Source: Deltaproteobacteria bacterium | GTDB lineage: Bacteria; Myxococcota_A; UBA9160; UBA6930 | Assembly: GCA_029261815.1 (NCBI GenBank) | Contig: JAJDAQ010000124.1 | Coordinates: 1 to 53,489, forward strand | Direction: 5' to 3' | Length of the DNA: 53,489 nt | Shown: positions 16,050 to 25,703 of the stretch, piece by piece | How positions within the stretch are numbered: position 1 is the stretch's first letter | Layout of the letters: every line of letters starts with the position of its first letter | Program-made: the position numbers and the translations under genes | The notes under the pieces: model-generated | Database searches by the model: none | Seen by the model: only the letters and a program-made list of their open reading frames with translations | Told to the model about the DNA's origin: nothing

Positions 16050-18232
16050 GCGCGGCCGTCGAAACCGGCCTCGTCCTCGAGGGCCTGCGATGTGCCTCGT
16101 GCGCTCATCGCGTCGAGCAGGGACTGCGCCACGCGTACGGTGTCCAACGCGCCGAGGTCAACTACGCGAACCATCGCGCGAACGTTCGGTTCGACCCGGG
16201 TCAGACCGACGCTTCCCGGCTGGTTTCGGTCGTCGAGGACCTCGGCTTCGCGGCCCAGCCCTACGACCCCGCGACCCTCGATCGTCCACGCGATCGCGGC
16301 AGCCGCAGTGCCATGGTCCGCGTTCTGGTCGCGGCCTTCCTCGCCGGCAACGTGATGTGGCTCGCGGCGGCCCTGTACGCGGGCGACTACCAGGGCATGG
16401 AGCCCTCTGTGCGCACCGCGCTCCGTTGGCTCGTCGTAGCGCTCTCGCTCCCGGCGGCCACCTGGTGCGCAGCGCCCTTCTGGCGCGGCGCGTGGCACGG
16501 GCTGCGACGAGGCTCCTTGACCATCGACGTGCCGATCGTTCTCGGCATCGCGACCTCCGTCGGCACGACGATCGCCGGAACACTTGCCGGAAGTGATCTC
16601 CTGTTCGTCGATTCGGCGGCCATGATCGTGTTCCTGATCCTGTTGGGCCGAACCCTCGAACAGCGAGCCCGCACGAGAGCCTCGGAGGCGATCGAACGTC
16701 TCCAATCCCTGGCGCCATCGATCGCGCGACGCGTCGGAAGCGACGGCACGATCGAGGAGATCCACCGCGATGCCCTCGCAGTCGGCGACACGATCCGCGT
16801 CGCCGCTGGAGAGAGCTTTCCGGCGGATGTCCGAATCGTCGGGCATCCGGTCGAGGTCGACGAGTCGATTGTCACCGGCGAGTCCATTCCGGTCCTTCGG
16901 GAGCCTGGCGCCGAGGTCCCCTGTGGCGCCCGGCTCGCGGGAACCGAGGCCATCGCCGTCGTCATTGCGATTGCCGGAAACGACCACCTTGCCCGCATGT
17001 CGAGCCTTTTGGAACGTGCGCAAGCCAGCCGGCCCGAAATCCAGCGGCTGGCCGACCGCATCGCCGCCGTCTTCGCGCCCGCAGTCCTTGTCACCGCAGC
17101 CCTGACCGCCCTGTTGGGCGTCGCGCTCGGCCTCGAAGCGCTCGAGATCGCGATGCGCGCAGCGGCCGTACTAATCGTCGCGTGCCCTTGTGCGCTCGGC
17201 CTCGCAACGCCCGCAGCCATTGCCGCTGCCGTTGGCCGGGCCGCAGGCCTAGGGATCTGGGTCAAGGATGGTGCCGCACTCGAGCGACTCGCTGCTGTCG
17301 ATGTCGTGTTGCTCGACAAGACCGGCACCCTGACCGAAGGCCACCTGCGTGTTGTCGGCATCGAGTCCTCGGAGGATGTCCGGCCAGAGGAAGTGACCAC
17401 CTGGGCAGCCCGCGCAGAAGGGGCCGTTCCGCATCCCATCGCCGACGCGATTCGAGCGTCCGCGCCAACCGACACCGCGCCGCTCGATCCGATCGAAGTC
17501 GTGCCCGGGCTAGGCGTGATCGCAGACCGCGACGGCCAACGCGTCATGGTCGGTCGACGGGCCCTCCTTGAACGCGAGGGGATCCTGCTCGACGAGGCGC
17601 TCTGCCTCAGGGAGAAGGAGAACGCCCGGCGGGGTCACTCCATTGCCTGGGTCTCGCGAGGAGATCGGGTGCTCGGCCTGGTCTGCTTCGCGGATGAACC
17701 CCGCCAGGACGCGAGGGAGGCGACGACCCGGCTCACAGACGCGGGACTGCGCCTGGAACTCCTGACCGGCGACCATGAAGCAGCCGCACGAAACGCGAGC
17801 GCGCGGGTCGGGATCACGGCCGTACATTCCGAACTCTCGCCCGAAGCCAAGGTGGACCGAATTGCCGAATGGCGGTCGAAGTCCGCCAACGTGGCGTTCG
17901 TCGGTGATGGAATCAATGATGCGGCCGCCCTTGGAGCCGCCGATGTCGGCCTCGCCATGGCGAGGGGGGCCGAGGTCACCCGCGAAGCCGCGGACCTTGT
18001 GCTTCAAGGCGGGCGCCTCACCGCAGTCCCCGACGCGCGAGATCTCGCGCGCGCAACGCTGCAGCGGATTCGAGAGAATCTCGCGTTCGCGCTCGCCTAC
18101 AACGTCGTCGCGGTTCCGCTCGCCATCCTCGGAATCCTCGAACCGCTGCATGCGGCAATCGCCATGAGCGCGTCCTCATTGGTGGTCGTAGGAAACGCCA
18201 CGCGCCTGCTGCGCTGGAGCCCGAAGTCGTGA
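16046..18232 (+). CDS. ccoI: Copper-transporting P1B-type ATPase CcoI (FixI)
   Basis: 728 residues. An N-terminal heavy-metal-associated domain has CASC (residues 16-19). Eight expected TM helices include the metal-site CPC (residues 380-382). Catalytic motifs are all present: TGES in the actuator domain, phosphorylated Asp424 in DKTGTLTEG, HP in AVPHPIADA, and GDGINDAAAL in the hinge. In cbb3 operons this ATPase exports Cu(I) for insertion into CcoN. It overlaps ccoH and ccoS by 4 bp each, so the assembly genes are translationally linked. Confidence 0.97.
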   Translation: MSAAVETGLVLEGLRCASCAHRVEQGLRHAYGVQRAEVNYANHRANVRFDPGQTDASRLVSVVEDLGFAAQPYDPATLDRPRDRGSRSAMVRVLVAAFLAGNVMWLAAALYAGDYQGMEPSVRTALRWLVVALSLPAATWCAAPFWRGAWHGLRRGSLTIDVPIVLGIATSVGTTIAGTLAGSDLLFVDSAAMIVFLILLGRTLEQRARTRASEAIERLQSLAPSIARRVGSDGTIEEIHRDALAVGDTIRVAAGESFPADVRIVGHPVEVDESIVTGESIPVLREPGAEVPCGARLAGTEAIAVVIAIAGNDHLARMSSLLERAQASRPEIQRLADRIAAVFAPAVLVTAALTALLGVALGLEALEIAMRAAAVLIVACPCALGLATPAAIAAAVGRAAGLGIWVKDGAALERLAAVDVVLLDKTGTLTEGHLRVVGIESSEDVRPEEVTTWAARAEGAVPHPIADAIRASAPTDTAPLDPIEVVPGLGVIADRDGQRVMVGRRALLEREGILLDEALCLREKENARRGHSIAWVSRGDRVLGLVCFADEPRQDAREATTRLTDAGLRLELLTGDHEAAARNASARVGITAVHSELSPEAKVDRIAEWRSKSANVAFVGDGINDAAALGAADVGLAMARGAEVTREAADLVLQGGRLTAVPDARDLARATLQRIRENLAFALAYNVVAVPLAILGILEPLHAAIAMSASSLVVVGNATRLLRWSPKS

Positions 18233-18426
18233 GTTTCCTCGCGCTTACGCTCCCCCTGTCACTCTTGTTGGCCGGAATCCTTACGGCGCTGGCGATTCGG
18301 GCGGTTCAAGAGGGGCACTATGACGACTGGGAGGGGCCGGCGTGGCGCCACCTCCACGACGATGACGAGATCCCTGAAATCAGTGCTTCCATTCAAGTGA
18401 GCGAGACGGAACATCCTTCCGACTAG
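18229..18426 (+). CDS. ccoS: cbb3-type oxidase assembly protein CcoS
   Basis: 65 residues with one N-terminal TM helix (LALTLPLSLLLAGILTALAI) followed by the conserved cytoplasmic stretch VQEGHYDDWEGPAWR typical of CcoS (consensus xGQFDDLExxxxR). It is required for cofactor insertion into cbb3 in other bacteria. The GTG at 18229 overlaps the ccoI stop (GTGA). It is the last gene of the operon and is convergent with the aminotransferase gene; no strong terminator was seen in the 42-bp gap. Confidence 0.92.
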   Translation: MSFLALTLPLSLLLAGILTALAIRAVQEGHYDDWEGPAWRHLHDDDEIPEISASIQVSETEHPSD

Positions 18427-18468
18427 CAAACATCTCGACAATGAATGGCGATCCGAAGGAGACCAGGC

Positions 18469-19659
18469 TCACAGGACGTCGAGGATCGCGTCGCAGAAGT
18501 AATCAATGTTGGACGAGTTCACGCCGGCAACGTTGATCCGGCTCGAGTCCACCATGTAGATTCCATGACGTTCGCGCAGCAGCGAGACCTGCCCCTCGTC
18601 GACCCCCAGGAACGAGAACATTCCTCGCTGGCGCGCAATGAAATCGAAGCGGCTGCCGGCGCCCTTCGCCTGAAAACGCGCGACGAGCAGCGAGCGGAGT
18701 GAGTTGATGCGGTCGCGCATCGCGCGGAGTTCATCCGTCCAGAGCGTGGTGAGCTCGGCATCGGAGAGGATGCCGGCAACGATCGCTGCGCCGTGAGACG
18801 GGGGCATCGAGTAGATGCCGCGGATGATGCTCAGCAACTGGCTCTTCACCGCAGCCGCCTGGCTCGCGGACTCTGACAGCAGCAGGACGGCTCCGGTTCG
18901 CTCGCGATACAGGCCGAAGTTCTTCGAGCACGAACTCGCGACGATCAGTTCAGGAACGCTTGCCGCCAACTGGCGAACGCCATACGCATCCTCGTCGAGA
19001 CCGTCCCCGAACCCCTGATAGGCAAGATCGACGAAGGGCGTGAATCCGGTGCGCCGGGCGAGTTCCACGACCGTGTCCCACTGCGCACGATCAAGGTCGG
19101 CACCGCTCGGGTTGTGGCAGCAGCCGTGGAGCAGGACGACATCGGAACGGCCGAGCTGCCCCAAACAGGCCGCCATCTCTTCGAATCGAACAGCGCTCGT
19201 CCTCGGGTCGAAATAGGGGTACGTGCGAATCTTCAGCCCCGCGTCACCGAGCAGGGGAACGTGGTTGGCCCAGGTCGGATCGGGAACCCAGAGGGTAGTC
19301 TCGTCGCCGCAGCGGACGATGAGTTCGGCCGCCGAGCGAAGAGCGCCACAGCCGCCCGGGGTCTGGATGACCGAGACACGATCACTCGCCACCCCTGAGA
19401 GGTCTCCAGACAGGATCAGCTTCCCGACGCGCTCGTTGTAGCCCTCGTCACCCGCCGGTCCGATGTATGCCTTGGTGTCTTCTTGCTCCAGCAAGCGCCT
19501 CTCGGCCCGCTTCACGCACTCGAGGACTGGCGTATTGCCGCCCTCGTCCTTGTAGATCCCCACACCGAGGTCGACCTTCTCGGACCGTGGGTCTTCGCGA
19601 AAGGCCGACATCAGGCCGAGAATCGCGTCCGGAGGCAGGGAGCTCAGGGCTTCGAACAT
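18469..19659 (-). CDS. Aromatic amino acid / aspartate aminotransferase (class I, subgroup Ia)
   Basis: 396 residues, length and sequence of the AspC/TyrB group of PLP-dependent aminotransferases. It begins MFEALSSLPPDAILGLM and keeps VDLGVGIYKDEGGNTPVL. The family motif LLHGCCHNPSGADL and the PLP lysine in SSCSKNFGLYRERTG (about residue 245) are present, as is the C-terminal substrate Arg region (SSRINVAGVN). It transfers amino groups between aromatic or acidic amino acids and 2-oxoglutarate. It lies 21 bp downstream of hisC on the same strand, so the two are probably co-transcribed. AspC versus TyrB specificity cannot be decided. Confidence 0.93.
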   Translation of the reverse strand: MFEALSSLPPDAILGLMSAFREDPRSEKVDLGVGIYKDEGGNTPVLECVKRAERRLLEQEDTKAYIGPAGDEGYNERVGKLILSGDLSGVASDRVSVIQTPGGCGALRSAAELIVRCGDETTLWVPDPTWANHVPLLGDAGLKIRTYPYFDPRTSAVRFEEMAACLGQLGRSDVVLLHGCCHNPSGADLDRAQWDTVVELARRTGFTPFVDLAYQGFGDGLDEDAYGVRQLAASVPELIVASSCSKNFGLYRERTGAVLLLSESASQAAAVKSQLLSIIRGIYSMPPSHGAAIVAGILSDAELTTLWTDELRAMRDRINSLRSLLVARFQAKGAGSRFDFIARQRGMFSFLGVDEGQVSLLRERHGIYMVDSSRINVAGVNSSNIDYFCDAILDVL

Positions 19660-19680
19660 GATCCGGGATCGTAGCGCGGC

Positions 19681-20745
19681 TCAGGCCGCCCGGACGAGTT
19701 CTGCCAGCACCGAGACCAGTCGCATCATCTCCTCATCGGTTCCGATCGTTATGCGAAGATGGCCGTCGATCCGTGGCTGCTCGAAGTAGCGCACGAGGAT
19801 GTCGCGCTCTCGCAGTCCCTCGAAGAGTTCGCTTGCCTGGGCGCGGGGGTGATGGACGAAGATGAAGTTCGCGCTCGAGGGCAGGACCTCGAACCCGAGC
19901 GTCTGGAGCCGGCTCGTCGTCTGTGTGCGCGTGGCGATGATGCGCTCGCGGCACTCCCGGAAATGCGACTCGTCGTCGAGCGCGGCAACGGCCACCTGCT
20001 CGGCCACCCGGTCGATCGGGTAGGAATTGAACGAGTTCTTCACGCGGTCCAACGCCGAGATGAGGTCCGGCTGTCCGAGCGCCCATCCCACCCGCAGGCC
20101 GGCCAGCGAGCGTGACTTCGAGAGCGTTTGCACGACGAGCAGATTCTCGAAGCGCGGCACCAGCGCAGCCGTCGATTCGGCGCCGAAGTCCACGTACGCC
20201 TCGTCGACCACGACCAGGCGATCGGGCTCATCGCGTAGCAGTGCCTCGATGTCGCTGAGCGCGAGTGCGATGCCCGTGGGCGCGTTCGGGTTGGGGAAGA
20301 TGATTCCGCCCTTCCCACCGCGATACGGTGTGAGGTCCACGCGAAAGTCTTCCGCGAGCGCGATTCGTTCGGCCTCGATCCCGAAGAGCTGACACCAGAC
20401 CGGGTAGAAGCTGTAGCTGACGTCGGGAAACTGCAGCGCGTTCCCGCCGCTGAAGAAGGCCAGGAAGCTCAGCGCGAGCACCTCGTCGGAGCCGTTGCCG
20501 ACGAACACATTCGAGCGCTCCAGCCCCGTCCCGCGGGCGACCGCATCCTTCAAGCCCACGGAGTTCGGGTCGGGATAGAGCCGCAGCGACGGTCCGATGT
20601 CCGCCGAGACCAGTGCGAGCGCGCGGGGCGAAGGCGGGTACGGGTTCTCGTTCGTGTTCAGCTTGACGAGGTCGGCATTGCGCGGCTGCTCCCCTGGGAC
20701 ATAGGGGGAGAGCCGCCGGACGACGTCGCTCCAGAATCGGGACAT
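19681..20745 (-). CDS. hisC: Histidinol-phosphate aminotransferase
   Basis: 354 residues, class II PLP aminotransferase of the HisC family, converting imidazole-acetol phosphate to histidinol phosphate (and often active on aromatic amino acids). Motifs: LNTNENPYPPSP near residue 29, GNGSDEVL (about residue 84), NPNAPTG (about residue 152), DEAYVDFG and the PLP Lys in TLSKSRSLAGLRVGW (about residue 210). No other his genes are adjacent; its neighbour is a TyrB/AspC-type aminotransferase, so a role in aromatic amino acid synthesis is an alternative. Confidence 0.93.
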   Translation of the reverse strand: MSRFWSDVVRRLSPYVPGEQPRNADLVKLNTNENPYPPSPRALALVSADIGPSLRLYPDPNSVGLKDAVARGTGLERSNVFVGNGSDEVLALSFLAFFSGGNALQFPDVSYSFYPVWCQLFGIEAERIALAEDFRVDLTPYRGGKGGIIFPNPNAPTGIALALSDIEALLRDEPDRLVVVDEAYVDFGAESTAALVPRFENLLVVQTLSKSRSLAGLRVGWALGQPDLISALDRVKNSFNSYPIDRVAEQVAVAALDDESHFRECRERIIATRTQTTSRLQTLGFEVLPSSANFIFVHHPRAQASELFEGLRERDILVRYFEQPRIDGHLRITIGTDEEMMRLVSVLAELVRAA

Positions 20746-20878
20746 GGCGAAAGGCTAACAGCCTGGCTCAAGCCGTCCGCCTCGGTGCAGCGCGCCTTCT
20801 GGAAGCGGAGTCTCCTGCGATCGCGAACGCGTTCCCAACGCACCATCAGCGCAGACGCGCGTGTCGAAGCGACCCGCC

Positions 20879-21688
20879 CTATTCGCCCGTGAAGACGGGC
20901 TCTCGTTTTTCGGCGAAGGCGCGCGGGCCTTCACGCGCGTCGTTCGACGTCATGACTCTCGCCGAGCACTCGTGCTCGATCACGAAGGCGTCCTCGAGCG
21001 GTAGCCCGTTGGTCCGGATCGCCGCCTCCTTGATGGCCTGCACCGCGAGCGGCGCGTTCTTCGCGATCTTTCCCGCGACCTCCAGCGCCCGCGGCATCAA
21101 CGCCTCGGGTTCGACGACTTCGTTCACGAAGCCGATCCGGTGCGCTTCCTCTGCCGTCATGTCGTCGCCGACCATCAAGATCTCCATCGCCTTCGCGTAG
21201 GGAACCTGACGTTGCAGCCGCACCATCGAACCGGCACCTGGGACCAGGCCACGCTTCACCTCAGTGAGTCCGAACGAGGCGGTCCGCGATGCAATGCGGA
21301 TGTCGGTCGACTGCAGGATCTCGGAGCCGCCTGCAAGTGCGTAGCCGTTGACCGCGGCGATGATCGGCTTGTACAGCTCGAAGGGCCGGAGCAGCGCCGT
21401 CGCCATGACGTCGCCGAGGTTGTTCATCAGCTCGTGATCCCACTCGGTCTCGGGCTTCCGTGCCCCCGTGAACAGCGGAAGCAAGAGCTTCAAGTCACCG
21501 CCGGCGCAGAAGGCGACGTCGCCCGTGCCCGTCAGGATCGCGACGCGCATCGCCTTGTCTTCGCGGAAGTCCTTCCACGCGCGCGCGAGCAGGACCATCG
21601 TCTGCGGGCTGAACGCGTTGCGTTGCTCGGGGCGATTCAGGGTGAGGATGGCGATGCCATCGCGCTTCTCGTACAGCAGATCGGGCAT
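20879..21688 (-). CDS. Enoyl-CoA hydratase/isomerase family protein
   Basis: 269 residues, full-length crotonase. It shows AILTLNRPEQRNAFSPQTM (about residues 13-31), oxyanion-hole segment TGTGDVAFCAGGDLKLL (about 56-72), and ALAGGSEILQSTDIRIAS around residue 115. A Glu in the GLVPGAGSMVRLQR region is partly replaced, so hydratase activity is not certain. The ATG at 21688 is used because family similarity begins there; an upstream Met would add 23 low-complexity residues. It lies between the DUF808 gene and hisC on the minus strand. Confidence 0.88.
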   Translation of the reverse strand: MPDLLYEKRDGIAILTLNRPEQRNAFSPQTMVLLARAWKDFREDKAMRVAILTGTGDVAFCAGGDLKLLLPLFTGARKPETEWDHELMNNLGDVMATALLRPFELYKPIIAAVNGYALAGGSEILQSTDIRIASRTASFGLTEVKRGLVPGAGSMVRLQRQVPYAKAMEILMVGDDMTAEEAHRIGFVNEVVEPEALMPRALEVAGKIAKNAPLAVQAIKEAAIRTNGLPLEDAFVIEHECSARVMTSNDAREGPRAFAEKREPVFTGE

Positions 21689-21772
21689 GGGAATCGAGTC
21701 TCCAGCGCAAGCGGTCGACGATACCGATGCTCCGCGTCCGCTGCCTCCAAGACGCACGAGCCCCTTCTCGTG

Positions 21773-22732
21773 TCAGCTTGCCTCGCCCGCCTTCTCGGGG
21801 AACAACACGGCGACCCGCGCCAGCACCTTCTCCACCATCGGAATCAACGCCACGCCCACCGTGATACCGACGACGGCATCGAGCACCGCGGTCACGATCC
21901 ATTGGACCGCACCGGGCTCACCGCCCGCGACGCCGGCCGCGATCGCATTGATCGTTGCGTACGGCCAATGCCATCCGAGGTCGTGAACGCCATGGACAAT
22001 GATGCTCCCCCCGACCCAGAGCATCGCGGCCGTCCCGATGACCGACATCGCCAGCAACACGGTCGGCATGGCGGCGACGAGCTGGCGGCCGAACACCCGC
22101 ACGACCGCGAAGCGCGCCGACTGGCTGAGCCTCAGTCCGATGTCGTCGAGCTTGACGATCAGGCCCACCACCCCGTAGACGGCCAAGGTGATGATGACCG
22201 CGACAATGGCCAGCACGACGGCGCGAATCCAGAACTGGTCACTGTCGATCGACGCGAGCGTGATCGTCATGATCTCGACCGAGAGGATGAAGTCTGTCTT
22301 GATCGCCCCCTGGACGCGCTTCTCCTCGAGGTGAGCGGCATCCAGCGTTTCGGCGCGCTGCGGTCCGGGGTCGTGATGACCCGTGATCACATGCCAGACC
22401 TTTTCGGCACCTTCGAAGCAGAGGTAACTCCCACCGACCATCAACAACGGCGTGATGAACCATGGTGCCACGGCCTGCAACACCAGCAGCGCAGGCACGA
22501 CGATGACGAGTTTGTTGAAGAGCGAACCACGAGCGATCTTGGCGACGATCGGAATCTCGCGTGCGGCCGGCAGACCCGTCACGTACTTCGGCGTCACCGC
22601 CGCATCGTCGATCACGACGCCGGCGGACTTGGTGCCAGCCTTGATCGTTTGTGCGGCGATGTCGTCCAGCTGACTGGCCGCGAGCTTCGCGATGGCCGCG
22701 ATGTCATCCAGCAGGGCCAGTGCGCCGCTCAT
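21773..22732 (-). CDS. DUF808/YedI-family inner membrane protein
   Basis: 319 residues. It starts MSGALALLDDIAAIAK and continues with KSAGVVIDDAAVTPKYVTGLPAAREIPI, the hallmark N-terminus of the DUF808 (YedI) family. Multiple TM helices follow (about residues 85-110, 165-205, 215-240, 250-300). The family is widespread, of unknown function, and predicted to be in the inner membrane. It is 84 bp upstream of the enoyl-CoA hydratase gene and 67 bp downstream of the DHH/CPBP-like gene; no functional link is evident. Confidence 0.9.
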   Translation of the reverse strand: MSGALALLDDIAAIAKLAASQLDDIAAQTIKAGTKSAGVVIDDAAVTPKYVTGLPAAREIPIVAKIARGSLFNKLVIVVPALLVLQAVAPWFITPLLMVGGSYLCFEGAEKVWHVITGHHDPGPQRAETLDAAHLEEKRVQGAIKTDFILSVEIMTITLASIDSDQFWIRAVVLAIVAVIITLAVYGVVGLIVKLDDIGLRLSQSARFAVVRVFGRQLVAAMPTVLLAMSVIGTAAMLWVGGSIIVHGVHDLGWHWPYATINAIAAGVAGGEPGAVQWIVTAVLDAVVGITVGVALIPMVEKVLARVAVLFPEKAGEAS

Positions 22733-22799
22733 CGACTTCCGCCTGTTCCGGTCATCTGGACATCCTTCCGGGTTCCGCAGTTCGCGTGCGCTGCGCCAT

Positions 22800-24794
22800 T
22801 CACGGCAAGACGAACGCGGCTACGACCGCGATGAAGGCGCCGAGCAGTTGCAGGCCGAGACCGGGCAGGATGCTTAGCGACCGCTCCCTGATTGCGGCAA
22901 GGGCCAGCCCGCTCGCAAATGCTGCAACAGCGAGTCCAGCGAGCCCCTGGGCCGGAGTGATTCCAACCTTGGCCAAGGCGGCGACGGGCGTGGCCCACGC
23001 CGCGGCCGCGAGCACTGCCGCGGTGTAGCCCAGCGAAGACACGACCGCGGCCCGCGAGACCGCCTGGTCGCTACCCGGATGCTGGATCGGCCCGTCGAGG
23101 ACCAACATCCCGTGCACGAGACCGCGAAACCAGAGCTCGGTGGACGCGACGGCGAGCGCACCCGCCACCAGCATCGACACGAGTCCGGCGACGTCGACCG
23201 GGATCCCGCCCGCGGTCCAGGCGAGTAGCGGCAGTGCGCCAAGTAGCGGAACGATCGCGAGTGGCGACACCCAGCCGCGCGCACTTCGTCGCCAACCATA
23301 GACCCAGGGACGTCGCTTCGACGACGACCGTGCCCCGATCGCGGCCATGAGCCCGGCGAGCCCAGCAAGCACCGCGACTGCGTGGTGCGGCAGGAGATCC
23401 TGATCGAACGGCAGTGCCGGGAGCACCACGATCGCCGCGATGGCCAGGGGCACAAAGAAGACACCGAGTAGAGCCACCGACGCTGCGGCGGTCATTCGCC
23501 CGACGCGCGCCGCGAGGCTCTTGCGTTGGTAGGCAGCACCGAGCGCACTCAAGAGGGCCTCGGGCGTCAGGCCGGTTCCACTCGGGCGCGGTGAGCCGCC
23601 GATGTCGGCCGAGCCGCCCCAGCGCTTGCCGGGCGGGCGACCGTCGACGGCGGGATCGATCCGGTTCAGGAGATCGTACGCGGGCGTCAACTCCGGCCCC
23701 GAGACCGAGCGCAGCCGGCGCAACGTGAAGTGTCCAGGTTGGTTCTCGAGGGCAAGAATGCCGAGCTGGTCGCCCCAGCGATCCTTCAAGTGCTGTTCGA
23801 CGGCGAAGATGCCGGCCGGGTCCCGACAGACCACAGCCAGGCCGCGGTCGGCAATCGTGATATGGCCGTAGACCTCCTCGATGCGCGTGTAGTCGCCGAA
23901 GTCCTCGCCGGCAAAGACGAGCGCGTCCACGGCCTGTAGAAGTTCCAGCGTGTAGGCGTGTGGGTCCTTCTCGGTCCAGCTCTCTTCCTGCTTCAGCGCT
24001 CGCTCGCGGGAAAGCAGGTCGCCGATGCGCTTCTGCGTGGCTTCGAGAACGTCCGAGGACAGACCGCACAACTGCGCGAGCTCGAGACCGTTCGCGTCGA
24101 TGGCGCCCTCCAGCCGAATCAGCGGCACGAGAACATCGCTCGCCTCCGAACTGAGTTCGCGAACGCGCCGGTGGTTCAGCAGGCACCAGAGTGCGAGGAC
24201 AGTATCGAGGTCGGGATCGTTCGCGTAGAGCGTCCAGTCCCCCTCGCCGAGGTCTAGGCCCCCGTGGACCATCAGCAGCGCCTGCTCGCACGTCGCCAGC
24301 GTAAAGAGCCGCTCACACCCCGCGTGATGGTCGAGGTTGTAGAGCTTGCGCTCGTTGTCGATCAGGGGACCGAAGCTTCCCGCGCCGTCGAGCAGGACGG
24401 TGCGTTCGCCGAGCGCGGCCGCCTCCGACGCCGACACCGACATGGCGGGGTCGATCACGGCCCGCACGCGCGGCGCCTCATCACACTCGATGAAGCGTGT
24501 CCCATCCTTTTCCCGAAGCGAGTAGCGTTCCGGAAGGACAGTCAACGGTTCTAGACTGCCGGTTGAGACGTCCTCGCCCGAAGGCGGGCGCGGAAAATCG
24601 GCCAACGGCGACGCACTCCTGACAAGTCGATCTGCCCGGGGATCGTGCGCGTACACGGGCGGATGGGCAAGGCCCAACGTCCAAAGGCCTCCCCCGAGGA
24701 AACGGTCGGCGCCTGCGCGGACTGCCGGCGTTTTCGACTCCGCCGGTAGGCATCCCTCCAGCGACGAGATCCGACGGAACGGTTTTTCCGTCAT
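22800..24794 (-). CDS. Predicted DHH-phosphoesterase-like / CPBP-like membrane fusion protein
   Basis: 664 residues from the ATG at 24794. The soluble N-terminal part (about residues 60-400) contains VLLDGAGSFGPLIDNERK followed by NLDHHAGC, resembling the DHH metal motif, and NDPDLDTVLALWCLLN, resembling the following acidic segment of DHH phosphoesterases. From about residue 410 the protein is membrane-embedded (roughly eight helices). One helix carries STELWFRGLVHGML, reminiscent of the E-x3-R motif of CPBP (CAAX protease/bacteriocin-processing) proteins, though the usual EE pair reads TE. The domain combination is unusual and both calls are by motif only. The start is uncertain (no good ribosome site). 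Divergent from the PEP-CTERM gene. Confidence 0.6.
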   Translation of the reverse strand: MTEKPFRRISSLEGCLPAESKTPAVRAGADRFLGGGLWTLGLAHPPVYAHDPRADRLVRSASPLADFPRPPSGEDVSTGSLEPLTVLPERYSLREKDGTRFIECDEAPRVRAVIDPAMSVSASEAAALGERTVLLDGAGSFGPLIDNERKLYNLDHHAGCERLFTLATCEQALLMVHGGLDLGEGDWTLYANDPDLDTVLALWCLLNHRRVRELSSEASDVLVPLIRLEGAIDANGLELAQLCGLSSDVLEATQKRIGDLLSRERALKQEESWTEKDPHAYTLELLQAVDALVFAGEDFGDYTRIEEVYGHITIADRGLAVVCRDPAGIFAVEQHLKDRWGDQLGILALENQPGHFTLRRLRSVSGPELTPAYDLLNRIDPAVDGRPPGKRWGGSADIGGSPRPSGTGLTPEALLSALGAAYQRKSLAARVGRMTAAASVALLGVFFVPLAIAAIVVLPALPFDQDLLPHHAVAVLAGLAGLMAAIGARSSSKRRPWVYGWRRSARGWVSPLAIVPLLGALPLLAWTAGGIPVDVAGLVSMLVAGALAVASTELWFRGLVHGMLVLDGPIQHPGSDQAVSRAAVVSSLGYTAAVLAAAAWATPVAALAKVGITPAQGLAGLAVAAFASGLALAAIRERSLSILPGLGLQLLGAFIAVVAAFVLP

Positions 24795-24885
24795 GTGGCA
24801 GGAACATTCCGCCGGCGTTCTCCCCGAGTCATCCCCCAATCTCGGACTTGACTGGAATTGCTGGCCTTTTGGAATATCTGAAGAG

Positions 24886-24901
24886 TTGCACGCATCTTGC
24901 A
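24886..24901 (+). promoter_or_regulatory. Possible sigma-54 promoter of PEP-CTERM gene
   Basis: TTGCACGCATCTTGCA matches TGGCACG-N4-TTGCA at every conserved position except one G of the -24 GG pair, with exact spacing. It would start transcription near 24912, about 57 nt before the ATG at 24969. Its location in front of a PEP-CTERM gene, a class often under RpoN control, raises its credibility. Confidence 0.5.
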
Positions 24902-24968
24902 CAGGAATGGGGAGTCGAACCCGCGCTGTGCCCGACTCGGTTTCGCCAAATCATCCTGGGAGGGATCC

Positions 24969-25703
24969 ATGCGCGTTACCCGTCTGTTCGGGCACCTACT
25001 CGTCTTCGTTGCTCTTGCCGCTGTACCGCTGGCAGCATCGGCAACGACATTCACCTTCATCGGCGGTCAGCTCGACGGCATCTTCCTCGATCCGGTGGCT
25101 GGCAATCCCAATTCCTCGCCGTGCCCGACGGCCGGGAATCCGCCCGACGTCCTGGGGTGCCTCGCAGCGCCAGTCGCGTTCACCGACGGAAACGTCTCGC
25201 TGTCGACCCTGCCGACCGGCGACATGAACAACCTCTTCCTTCTCGTCGGTGCCCAGAGTGCGGGGACCGTGGACAGTGGGAGTCTCGGCCTCGGTGTCAT
25301 CGACTTCACCGACGTGATCTTCCAGCAGGACGGCAACGCGGTCGCGACCGTGCCTGGCGGTGGCGGGATCCACTCCTTCGGTCCCATCGGAGGCACCGTC
25401 GATGCCAACATCAGCGTCAATGGCGGCCCGGTCGTGGCAATGCCGACCGTGACCCTGGACCCCATCGCCAATCCCGGGGAAGGCGTCTCCGGGATCTACG
25501 CGCTCTCGGGCGGCGGCGGCGGCCCGCTGATGCTCGAGATCATTCTCGACGGCGTCGTCTTTGGAACCTTCTGCCAGCCGGGCCCGACGAACTGCGCCGA
25601 GGTGAAGGCCAACTTCACGTTCCTCGCGGTCCCGGAACCCGCTTCGGTGGCTCTCCTCGCGGGTGTTGCGGTGGGTCTGGCGTCGCGAGTGCGCCGCCGC
25701 TGA
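24969..25703 (+). CDS. PEP-CTERM sorting domain-containing protein
   Basis: 244 residues. An N-terminal signal peptide (about residues 1-25, ending AASA) precedes a secreted, Gly/Pro-rich beta-type body with two Cys pairs. The C-terminus is a textbook PEP-CTERM tripartite signal: VPEPAS, a hydrophobic stretch (VALLAGVAVGLAS) and a basic tail RVRRR. Such proteins are cleaved and anchored or exported by exosortase, usually together with exopolysaccharide production. The ATG at 24969 follows GGGAGGG. No exosortase is in the window. Possibly RpoN-dependent, see the upstream site. Confidence 0.92.
   Translation: MRVTRLFGHLLVFVALAAVPLAASATTFTFIGGQLDGIFLDPVAGNPNSSPCPTAGNPPDVLGCLAAPVAFTDGNVSLSTLPTGDMNNLFLLVGAQSAGTVDSGSLGLGVIDFTDVIFQQDGNAVATVPGGGGIHSFGPIGGTVDANISVNGGPVVAMPTVTLDPIANPGEGVSGIYALSGGGGGPLMLEIILDGVVFGTFCQPGPTNCAEVKANFTFLAVPEPASVALLAGVAVGLASRVRRR

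Noticed and set aside
21140..22834. 564-codon plus-strand frame
   Set aside because: Antisense to enoyl-CoA hydratase and DUF808 genes; rich in His/Asp/Arg with no domain.
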